Shown here in pieces: positions 1-7,100 of a stretch of 7,399 nt of DNA. How positions within the stretch are numbered: the first letter of the stretch is position 1; each line of letters starts with the position of its first letter. The notes below the pieces were generated by a model. The model ran no database searches. It was not told the origin of the DNA and was given only the letters and a program-made list of their open reading frames with translations. The stretch spans positions 1-7,399 of the forward strand of contig JAFOMV010000086.1 in NCBI GenBank assembly GCA_017418765.1, in the 5' to 3' direction. Position numbers and translations under genes: made by a program. The DNA comes from Ruminococcus sp. (GTDB taxonomy: Bacteria; Bacillota_A; Clostridia; Oscillospirales; Ruminococcaceae).

Positions 1-1
1 A

Positions 2-880
2 AAAAAGATCGACATAAGAAAGCTCCCCACCAACAGCAAAAAAGACGGAGCCGACAAGGATGACATCATCGCTAAATATGAGGCAAACAAAGCTGAACTC
101 GCTCTCCTCCAGGATAAATTCTACGCTGACGGCAGAGAGGGTCTTATCATCGTATTGCAGGCTCTTGACGCTTCGGGAAAGGATTCGGCAGTAAAAAATG
201 TTTTCAGCGGAATAAATCCCCAGGGTGTAAAGATTCATTCCTATAAAGCTCCCAACTCTGAGGAACTCGCTCATGATTACCTGTGGCGTATACACCAGAA
301 TGTCCCACGCCGTGGAGAAATAGCCGTATTCAACCGCAGCCACTACGAGGACCTTATCACTGTGCAGGTCGAGAACATAAAGCCCCATTACCATATATCA
401 GAGCGTATCATCGGCAAGGATGACAAATCTTTCTTCAAGGAGCGCTACGAACAGGTCAACAACTTCGAGGAGTATCTGTATCAGAACGGCTACAAGGTGA
501 TAAAGATATTCCTGCATATATCCAAAGAGGAACAGACCAAGCAGCTCCTTGAAAGGATCGAGATACCTGAGAAAAACTGGAAATTCCGTGCAGACGATAT
601 GAAGGTAAGGGATAAGTTCGATGTGTATGTTGACTGCTTCAACGAAGTGATAAACAAGACATCTACCAAGAACAGCCCCTGGTATGTTCTCCCCGGTGAC
701 CAGAGATGGTATACCCGCTATCTCATCACAGAGATACTTCTCGATGCGCTGAGATCGGCTAAGTCGGAGTATCCTCCCCTTCCCGAAGAAGACAGGGAAC
801 GAATGGACGAATGCAGGGATATGCTGAAAGCTGACCTGGAACAGCCTGATACCGAAAAGAAAAAATCAAAGAAAAAGTAA
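2..880 (+). CDS. ppk2: PPK2-family polyphosphate:nucleotide phosphotransferase, 5'-truncated at window edge
   Basis: Transfers phosphate between polyphosphate and nucleotides in the cytoplasm. The frame is open from base 2, giving 292 visible residues, near full length for the family, so only a short N-terminus is missing. Counting from base 2, the Walker A loop is DASGKD at residues 56-61 (Lys at bases 179-181). The Walker B region FNRSHYED is at about 110-117, the lid EKNWKF at about 190-195, and the C-terminal WYVLPGDQRWY at about 227-237. This order matches the PPK2 branch with an NRSHYED signature (TIGR03709-like; related to class III enzymes that act on AMP/ADP, which is family knowledge). 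The TTG at 155 lies directly before the Walker A loop inside the conserved core, so it cannot be the start. The C-terminus is an unusual Lys-rich tail (KKKSKKK). No convincing terminator follows. Donor and acceptor preference cannot be read from sequence. Confidence 0.9.
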   Translation, partial: KKIDIRKLPTNSKKDGADKDDIIAKYEANKAELALLQDKFYADGREGLIIVLQALDASGKDSAVKNVFSGINPQGVKIHSYKAPNSEELAHDYLWRIHQNVPRRGEIAVFNRSHYEDLITVQVENIKPHYHISERIIGKDDKSFFKERYEQVNNFEEYLYQNGYKVIKIFLHISKEEQTKQLLERIEIPEKNWKFRADDMKVRDKFDVYVDCFNEVINKTSTKNSPWYVLPGDQRWYTRYLITEILLDALRSAKSEYPPLPEEDRERMDECRDMLKADLEQPDTEKKKSKKK

Positions 881-1149
881 TACTTCCGACTGCAAGTAAA
901 ATGTTTTTGTACAGCTTTGCTGTCAGGTGCAAATCTACAGTGCGTAATTTTTAATTTTAAAATTACAGTTAATAAAGTAAAATAAAACAGTAAATCCACT
1001 CTGCGCTTTGTTTCTCGATATAATAATTTATGATTATTTAACAGTCCGTTAACAATATACGCCGGATAGTGGGAAATCTAATATACAACATTGCTAAAAC
1101 ATTCTACCTAAATTCTACGATCGATTTATTGCAACTTGCACAAACTAAC
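881..1149. other. Noncoding spacer between the PPK2 gene and the cellulase promoter
   Basis: I see no supportable gene here. It holds a small hairpin ACAGC-TTT-GCTGT (911-923) with no T-run after it, an AT-rich inverted repeat (944-966), and two pairs of short direct repeats at 11-base spacing: TTAACA at 1038 and 1049, and ATTCTAC at 1101 and 1112. A weak 5-bp hairpin right after the PPK2 stop (881-898), followed by a T-run at 904-908, could be a poor terminator, but I do not rely on it. Confidence 0.6.
944..966. repeat. AT-rich perfect 8-bp inverted repeat
   Basis: GTAATTTT (944-951) and AAAATTAC (959-966) are exact reverse complements around a 7-base loop. It lies 64 bases after the PPK2 stop. 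No T-run follows on either strand, so it is not a standard intrinsic terminator. It might be an mRNA 3'-end structure or a protein-binding palindrome; function unknown. Confidence 0.45.
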
Positions 1150-1178
1150 TTGACTTTTTTCTACCATTATGATAAAAT
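1150..1178 (+). promoter_or_regulatory. Sigma-A type promoter of the GH5 cellulase gene (extended -10)
   Basis: The -35 is TTGACT (1150-1155) and the -10 is TAAAAT (1173-1178), separated by exactly 17 bases. A TG one base upstream of the -10 (1170-1171) gives an extended -10. Transcription would start near 1185, leaving a 5' UTR of about 80 bases. The promoter overlaps an in-frame ATG at 1169, showing that this ATG is not the translation start. Confidence 0.75.
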
Positions 1179-1192
1179 TAAGGTGTCAGAGG

Positions 1193-1220
1193 CGGAAAGT
1201 TTACTGCACTGGGCTTTCCG
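1193..1220 (+). promoter_or_regulatory. 5'-UTR stem-loop of the cellulase mRNA
   Basis: CGGAAAG (1193-1199) and CTTTCCG (1214-1220) form a perfect 7-bp stem, extendable by one T-G pair, with a loop of about 14 bases. It starts about 8 bases after the predicted transcription start and ends about 28 bases before the Shine-Dalgarno site. There is no T-run, so it is not an attenuator by itself. A 5' stabilising hairpin or a regulator site are possible readings. It matches no riboswitch class I recognise. Confidence 0.5.
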
Positions 1221-1248
1221 AGGAAGATATGAAAAAATTATATTTCAT

Positions 1249-1255
1249 GGGAGGT
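1249..1255 (+). promoter_or_regulatory. Shine-Dalgarno site fixing the cellulase start
   Basis: GGGAGGT sits 9-10 bases before the ATG at 1265. The alternative in-frame ATG at 1229 has only an AGGA (1221-1224) at 4 bases, which is too close. The site therefore favours 1265, from which a normal signal peptide is read. Confidence 0.7.
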
Positions 1256-1264
1256 TTTTATACT

Positions 1265-3490
1265 ATGTTTAATTCCAAAAACGTTAAACGCATCGTGAGC
1301 ATCTCAGCTGCTGCTGTTTGTATGCTCTCATCACTCAGTATCGCTCCTGCTGATTACTTCATTGCCAATGCAGAAGGCGATATGTCAGCTTTCGAGATCA
1401 CTGAAAACATGAAGATAGGCTGGAACCTCGGTAATACCCTTGACGCTACAGCAGGCGACAAGAACGGTACTTTCGAGACAGCAGGCCTGGAAACTGAAAC
1501 TTCATGGGGTCAGCCAAAGGCTTCCAAGGAGCTTTTCGACGCTATCAAGGCTAAGGGATTCAATACAGTCCGTGTCCCCACTACATGGTTCCAGCACCTC
1601 GACGCTGATAACAACATCGATCCTGAGTGGATGGCTCGTGTTAAGGAAGTTGTAGACTACGGTATCAAGAACGATATGTACGTTATCCTTAACCTCCACC
1701 ACGAAAACTGGGTAAACAGAGCAGACCTCGGTACTGCTTATGACGTTATGAAGCCAAAACTTCTCAAGATCTGGGAACAGATCAATGAGACATTCGGCGA
1801 TTACGATCAGCACCTCATTTTCGAGTGCATGAACGAGCCTCGTGCCGCAGGTACTTCACACGAATGGTGGGGCCCTGAGGACGCTGAAGTTGAGACTATC
1901 AACAAGCTCAACGCTGATTTCGTAAACCTCATCAGAACTTCTGATTCAAAATACGCAAAGACCCGTCTCCTTATGATCCCGGGCTACTGTGCCGGTTCAG
2001 ATGTTTCTATGATCTCACTCATAGACATCCCTAAGGATGACGCTTATGTTGCTGCTTCCATCCACGCTTACGTTCCTTACAACTTCACAATGAACCCGGG
2101 CAAGGACGGTCAGCACGATACATTCACAACTGCTTTCAGCAATGAACTTGCCGGAATCCTCGACGGTATACGTTCTACATTCCTCAACAAGGATATCCCT
2201 GTTGTAATCGGTGAGTTCGGTACTTCAAACTATGAGAACACTGAGGCTCGTGTAAAGTGGGCTGACCAGTACCTCACAACTGCTAAGAAATACGGTATCC
2301 CTTGCGTACTCTGGGATAACAACGTAGAGCTTGAGTCAAAGCCTACAGGTGAAGCTCACGGCTATATCAACAGAAAGACACTTGAATGGTACACAGAGCC
2401 TGTTAAGGTAGTTGACAAGATGATGGAGATCATCAACGACAAGACTATCGTATGGGGCAGCGAAAGACATATCCCGACTGTTGAACATCAGGCTTACGGC
2501 GATGCTAAGACATTCCTCGAAGGCCCTTACGAGCTCGATGCTGCTAAGGAAAAGACTTATCAGAACACAACTCCAGGCGGTGACGGCGAAGTTGAGTGGT
2601 CACAGCTCGAAGGCAAGGAAGTTGCTATCAAGTTCACAGGCACAACTCCTGTTCTCTGCTTCTCTGACGCTTCATACGGCGGCTGGACTGAGGTAAAGCC
2701 TTACGAAGTAGACGAGACAAACGGTATCGCATACTACCTCATGGCTAAGGTACCTGATGCTTGGGGCGATGATCCTACAACTATCGCTCATATGCAGGCT
2801 AAGACAACTAAGACAACTAACGTTGATTCTATCAAGATACTCGAAGCTCCTAAGGGTGAGATCTCAGAACCTGCACCAACAGCTAAGATCAAGAAGGTAA
2901 ACCTCAAGGACGCTAAGAATACAGATATCCTCGTTGTTTCTCTTGAGGGTAAGGCTGGCACTAAGACAAACGGCGCTCTCGGCTTTATGAAGGGCGATGA
3001 CTGGACACAGATCGAATGGAACGGTACTGTTGATGCTGACGGTAAGCTCACAGTTGAAATTCCTCTTGCTGACGCTGTAGTAGGCGGAAGCGCTGAGTTC
3101 CAGATCTGGGCTAACTTCGAGGATGTTGATATCAAGGATGTTAAGTTCGTAGGCGCAGTTGCTCCTGTTGAAACAACACCTGCTGTAACAACACCTGCTA
3201 CTTCAACTCCTGCTGCTTCAACTCCTGCATCAAGTGCTACTCTCCTCGGCGATGCTAACTGCGATACTATCGTAAACATCTCTGACGCAGTACTCATCAT
3301 GCAGGCACTTGCAAATCCTTCAAAGTTCGATGTAAACGGCTCTGACGCATTACACATCACAGCTGTAGGCAAGGCAAATGCTGATTGCTGCAACGTTGGC
3401 GACGGTGTTACAAATAAGGATGCTCTCGCTATCCAGAAGCTTATGCTCAAGCTTATTGACAAACTCCCTGCAACCGACACAGCTGAATGA
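1265..3490 (+). CDS. Secreted cellulosomal GH5 endoglucanase (GH5_4-like) with two C-terminal modules and a dockerin
   Basis: Cleaves internal beta-1,4 linkages in cellulose or related beta-glucans outside the cell, docked on a scaffoldin. The 741 residues start at ATG 1265, chosen from the Shine-Dalgarno site; a longer reading from 1169 runs through the promoter. Residues 1-36 are a signal peptide (KNVKR, hydrophobic core, ANA|EG cleavage). The GH5 domain is about 39-390: GWNLGNTLDA near its start, Arg103, His145-His146, acid/base Glu191 in NEP, His267/Tyr269, nucleophile Glu317 in GEFG and Trp350. All expected catalytic positions are present. Two beta-rich modules follow (about 415-528 and 540-630) with aromatic residues and look like CBMs (the second perhaps CBM80-like, from memory of Ruminococcus enzymes). 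A Thr/Pro/Ser/Ala linker (about 631-658) leads to the dockerin (about 659-735). Dockerin loop 1 is complete (D663, N665, D667, N671, D674). Codon use is strongly biased (GCT, CTC, AAG), suggesting high expression. Subfamily and substrate are inferred. Confidence 0.93.
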   Translation: MFNSKNVKRIVSISAAAVCMLSSLSIAPADYFIANAEGDMSAFEITENMKIGWNLGNTLDATAGDKNGTFETAGLETETSWGQPKASKELFDAIKAKGFNTVRVPTTWFQHLDADNNIDPEWMARVKEVVDYGIKNDMYVILNLHHENWVNRADLGTAYDVMKPKLLKIWEQINETFGDYDQHLIFECMNEPRAAGTSHEWWGPEDAEVETINKLNADFVNLIRTSDSKYAKTRLLMIPGYCAGSDVSMISLIDIPKDDAYVAASIHAYVPYNFTMNPGKDGQHDTFTTAFSNELAGILDGIRSTFLNKDIPVVIGEFGTSNYENTEARVKWADQYLTTAKKYGIPCVLWDNNVELESKPTGEAHGYINRKTLEWYTEPVKVVDKMMEIINDKTIVWGSERHIPTVEHQAYGDAKTFLEGPYELDAAKEKTYQNTTPGGDGEVEWSQLEGKEVAIKFTGTTPVLCFSDASYGGWTEVKPYEVDETNGIAYYLMAKVPDAWGDDPTTIAHMQAKTTKTTNVDSIKILEAPKGEISEPAPTAKIKKVNLKDAKNTDILVVSLEGKAGTKTNGALGFMKGDDWTQIEWNGTVDADGKLTVEIPLADAVVGGSAEFQIWANFEDVDIKDVKFVGAVAPVETTPAVTTPATSTPAASTPASSATLLGDANCDTIVNISDAVLIMQALANPSKFDVNGSDALHITAVGKANADCCNVGDGVTNKDALAIQKLMLKLIDKLPATDTAE

Positions 3491-3510
3491 TTTAATACAT
3501 TATAAGGGAA

Positions 3511-3548
3511 AAAAGACGCCGGCAAATTTGCCGACGTCTTTTCCTTTT
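3511..3548. terminator. Bidirectional intrinsic terminator between convergent genes
   Basis: AAAAGACG (3511-3518) pairs with CGTCTTTT (3535-3542). After one C/A mismatch, CGGCA (3520-3524) pairs with TGCCG (3529-3533) over an AATT loop. The plus strand continues into T-rich sequence (TTTTCCTTTT). Read on the minus strand, the stem ends in six Ts. It begins 20 bases after the cellulase stop and also serves the minus-strand operon. Confidence 0.85.
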
Positions 3549-3551
3549 GTT

Positions 3552-3594
3552 ACTCTTACAGCAGCTATTGCAGCCGCTGTAAGAGTTATTTTTA
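3552..3594 (+). terminator. Second hairpin with T-run (backup terminator)
   Basis: ACTCTTACAGC (3552-3562) and GCTGTAAGAGT (3576-3586) form a perfect 11-bp stem over a 13-base loop that can pair further (GCT/AGC). On the plus strand TATTTTTA follows, giving a second terminator for read-through from the cellulase. Its T-run overlaps the stop codon of the minus-strand gene. On the minus strand no T-run follows, so there it is only a 3'-UTR stem. Confidence 0.65.
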
Positions 3595-4173
3595 TGCCTC
3601 CCATGCCTGTATGTATGAGCACGGACTTCCTTCTTCATCATATGTCTGAACTGCTTCTGCGTAGACGAAAATATCAAATTCATCGGGCAGAGTTGCTGTA
3701 GCGGGTGAGTGATCTACCTTAGCCCAGCTTATCAGGCTCGTTCCTGTCAGCTTTCCGGGAGAGACAGGGTATGTGTAATAGTAGAATCCATCACGGTATA
3801 CCCAGCCCTCGGGGAGATTTGTTTTATATGATGCGTAGGGGGTGTAATTCGTACCGTCATAGGAAAAACTTGTGACATCACCATAATCTGATGAAGAAAG
3901 TTCAAGCCTTACCCTTACGTAGCAATCCTCTGTTCCTGTATTGCATATCTTTACATCTTTCCTGAATGGGTCATCCGTCTTTTGTGAAGGCGGTTCAAAT
4001 TCCTCAGAGATGTCGATCTGAACAAAGGTTGTCGGCTTTGGCGGTATTCTCTTTGCAAAAATACGATTTGTTATCGAATCATTGCTGCTAAAATAAGCTA
4101 TAGTCTGATCGATGATAAGGAACATAACTACTGATGCTGTGATAAATAAATACTTTTTCTTGCTGTTTTTCAT
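3592..4173 (-). CDS. TasA/camelysin-like exported protein with SipW-type signal peptide
   Basis: 193 residues. The N-terminus is Lys-rich, then a hydrophobic segment (about 8-25), then AYFSSNDSITNRIF (26-39). This matches the SipW-dependent signal pattern of TasA/CalY relatives (hydrophobic core, AYF-T/S, D, then a conserved TN-x-F). The mature part has the beta-rich layout of that group: KDVKICNTGTEDCYVRVRLE at about 72-91, DGFYYYTYPVSPGKLTG at about 128-144, and FDIFVYAEAVQ at about 166-176 before a C-terminal AW. Cys77 and Cys84 could form a disulfide. TasA-type proteins are cleaved by a dedicated SipW signal peptidase and form extracellular fibres or surface layers (family knowledge); whether this one polymerises is unknown. 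It follows the large surface protein by 18 bases, so the two are probably co-transcribed and act together. It has no LPxTG or C-terminal anchor. The start ATG has Shine-Dalgarno sequences upstream. The family call is from motifs, not a search. Confidence 0.75.
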   Translation of the reverse strand: MKNSKKKYLFITASVVMFLIIDQTIAYFSSNDSITNRIFAKRIPPKPTTFVQIDISEEFEPPSQKTDDPFRKDVKICNTGTEDCYVRVRLELSSSDYGDVTSFSYDGTNYTPYASYKTNLPEGWVYRDGFYYYTYPVSPGKLTGTSLISWAKVDHSPATATLPDEFDIFVYAEAVQTYDEEGSPCSYIQAWEA

Positions 4174-4176
4174 TTG

Positions 4177-4190
4177 TTCCTCATCTCCTT
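4177..4190 (-). promoter_or_regulatory. Shine-Dalgarno region of the TasA-like gene, in the loop of a small hairpin
   Basis: On the minus strand AAGGAG (4190-4185) lies 11 bases before the ATG, and GAGGAA (4182-4177) lies 3 bases before it; the better-placed ribosome contact is unclear. A 5-bp stem, CTCAT (4198-4194) with ATGAG (4184-4180), puts AAGGAG in its loop and overlaps the stop codon of the upstream gene. This suggests translational coupling. Confidence 0.5.
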
Positions 4191-4191
4191 T

Positions 4192-7100
4192 TTATGAGTT
4201 CTTGTATTCAATATGATTATCTGCAAATGTCTGATAAGTCTTTTTCTCATCTCGTTTAAGTCTGTTATCATATGATACCTTTATCTCACTTCTTCTTCCC
4301 ATTACCACTGTTGCCTTTGTGCCCTCAACAGTCGATGACTTCTCAGGCGCAACGGTGATACTTTCCATATTGTAATTGATATTGCTGAGCTCGGTAACTT
4401 CATATTTTCCCAGCGGAAGCTTTACAAGCTCTGTCTCCTGAGTTCCCGATGATCTGAACGTAAGCGAGATCACCTTTTCCTCTGATTCAGCAGGAGGAAG
4501 CTTATTGCCGTTGTCGTCCTCTATCCTCTTTACAAGGAACTGGAATGTGGGGTATCCTACGTTCTGATCGACTTTATCGACAGTCTTGGAGATAGTCAGC
4601 TTATTACCGCCCTTGTATACAGCGTATACTACCAGTTCATCCGCAGTCGGAAGCGGTTTGGCTTCGGCAGAACCGTTAAAGCGATACTTGACCTTGCCAT
4701 CCTCAATTGTTAATCTCAGCTCTCTGCCCTCTGAATAGTCCAGATCGGAAAGCTTTGCTGCATCCGGCGCTCCTACACCGATATATGTATACTCTATAGG
4801 AACGGTAGTGCCTTTGAAATCGAAGATAGGCGGTATTCTGTATGCGTTCTTTATAGTCTGAGAGATAACAAGCTCCTTATTGCTTTCAAAAGGAAGCGTT
4901 GCATTCTGCTGAACTACCTTGCCGTTCAGCGTTATTGGTTTGTTCTCGATGGTAAGCGGATCGATCAATACCAGATCACCGTTTGCGCCCTCAGCGTAAT
5001 ACTTTATCACGGGTGCCTTGTAGTAAACATAGTATATCTCATTTGTACCCAGCGGAATATCCTTGTCACCGTTCAGATAGACATCGTACACATTTCCGGA
5101 TATTTGTCCGTATTTAACTTCCGTAATATCCTTGCCTGCCACATCTATCTTAGTGGAGTCTGATGTGCTGCCGTAAACAATGCCTGCGAAGATGTAACCG
5201 TCCTTGGTGATAAGTTCATTAGGTTTGAACTTATCAGTAAGTGTTATACTTTCATCAACTTTAAGTTCATCACTGTATTTGTTTTCGACATTAGTTCTGT
5301 AATCATCATCATGCTTATAGTATCCGTCGCCCTTTGCGATAGCCACATGAACCTCTATCGGTACAGATTCTCTTTTGTTTGTGTAGGTTATATCCTGTGT
5401 TGTTGCTGATTGTGGTGCTGTGTATGAATATTTCAGATTTGCTGTATCAATGGTGCCCTTAGCCGGAGAACGCTCCATTGATGTTGTGAAATCATCTGCC
5501 GGTGTCTGTACTATTTCTATTGACTGTTCGATGATAGTATGAGTGTTTTCCTGATAATAAATTGGAAAATAGTTATTAGATATGCTACCATCAAGTTTAA
5601 ATTCACGGTAATATACAGCATCGTGATCAGCAGTGCTTACAAGTACATAATTACCAGCCATCTCCTTATGACTACTAAATAATGTAAAAGATTCATTTTG
5701 TCCGTCGGATAATTCAACTATATTTTCAGATTGTGAAGGCTCTCCAAATGAAGCATTATTTATGGCAGTATTTTCATTATCTGACACCAAATGGAAATTC
5801 CTTATTTTGTCATAATCAGGGACACCTAATATTTTTCCCTTAAGATAATATATATCAGAATCACCATCTAATGATTTATAAACATTATCTTGATAATAAT
5901 AATACTTCTTAACAGGAACCGTTTTCTCCTTGCGTTCTATTTTTACGGTATAAGTAAACTCCTTATCCATATCCTCGGGCTTGCCGATGGTCTGCTCATG
6001 CAGATTTACTATGGTAGGCTTTTCCTTGTAATAGACTGTATAAAGCTTGATATCATAGCCTGCCTTAGACCATACAGTGTCATCAGTCGGATTATCAACA
6101 GTCGTATACTCATAGCCACGCCATGTGGCACGTATCTTTAGTTTAGGAGGGTTGTTGTCGCTGCTTGATGACTTTGTTATAAAGTGAAGTGCAGAGCTGT
6201 TTGCGCTGCCTGATGTATCGCCTATGGCATATGAATAATACCCGTACTGGTTATTTGCCAAGCTGCGTGGAGCTGTTATACTTCCCGACATATTGTAATC
6301 ATCGATGATATCTACTGTCGTAGGTGCATTTGAAACGTTGACCTTAGTAAGACTTCCGTCAATTCCCATTTCCACATATTCAACGGGCAGGGTATTCTTG
6401 TAGTAAACAAAATATATCTCCTCGCCGTTCTTTAAAGGCGCATTTGTGCCATTCGCAAATGTAACATGAACGCTTCGTGTATCCCTGTCATAAAAAATAT
6501 TGGTTATCTTGTTTTCTTCTGAGACATTTGTATGAGAATCGCTTACACAGGTGAAAGCATACTTGTAACCATCCTCATCAGGGTTAACATAACTTTCTGC
6601 ATTTGTAAGATTAACAGGTGTGCCGCTGTAAACGGTAATATCCGTATGTTCACACCAATTATCCACTTTCTTCAGTGATTCAGTTGAGGCATCCACAGCA
6701 TGGTATGGTATAGTAGGCGGTGTATTCCACATTGCGTAAAGGACGAGATCAGAGCTTCCGTCTTGTGCGTCTATAAGCTCCTGTGTGATAGGCTGACTGA
6801 AATCAAAGCCATCGCCCTCCATATCGCCTGAATATTGTGTAGTGCTCCAGCCCGTGAATACCTTTTGCGGTGAAGAAGGAGTATAGGGCGGTTCCTTTAT
6901 ATTAGAGTTAAGGAATGTTTCGATATATTTGCGGTCACCGTCAGTTTTATATTCGCTCCAGTCGCCGACCCATTTTGCGCTTTCATTGTTCTTATCGAAG
7001 TAGACCTTTATCTTCCACTCTGCATAAAGAACAACAGGATTATCTCCCTCCTTGTCGATAAACAGAACGCTGCTGGGGTCATAATGTGTACCCTTGCCGT

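Noticed and set aside
155..157. TTG as the start of the PPK2 gene
   Set aside because: It lies directly before the Walker A loop; the frame is open and family-like all the way to the window edge.
944..966. Intrinsic terminator for the PPK2 gene
   Set aside because: The stem is entirely AT-rich except the closing pair and no T-run follows, so it is recorded only as an inverted repeat.
718..999. 93-codon open frame on the minus strand
   Set aside because: It overlaps the PPK2 C-terminus in antisense. The Phe/Ser-rich translation comes from the Lys-rich tail and AT-rich spacer, and I see no ribosome site.
1150..1173. TATGAT (1168-1173) as the -10 box
   Set aside because: It would be only 12 bases from the -35; TAAAAT at 1173-1178 gives the ideal 17.
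1069..1272. 67-codon open frame in the cellulase upstream region, possible leader peptide
   Set aside because: It spans the promoter and overlaps the true cellulase start, with no Shine-Dalgarno site and no conserved features.
2788..3525. 245-codon open frame on the minus strand
   Set aside because: It is antisense to the cellulase C-terminal modules and dockerin, which are clearly coding on the plus strand. Its Ser/Ala/Thr-rich translation is what the biased codons give in reverse, and it runs through the terminator region.
5890..6141. 83-codon plus-strand open frame
   Set aside because: It lies inside the well-supported surface-protein gene on the other strand. The hydrophobic translation reflects the AT-rich island.
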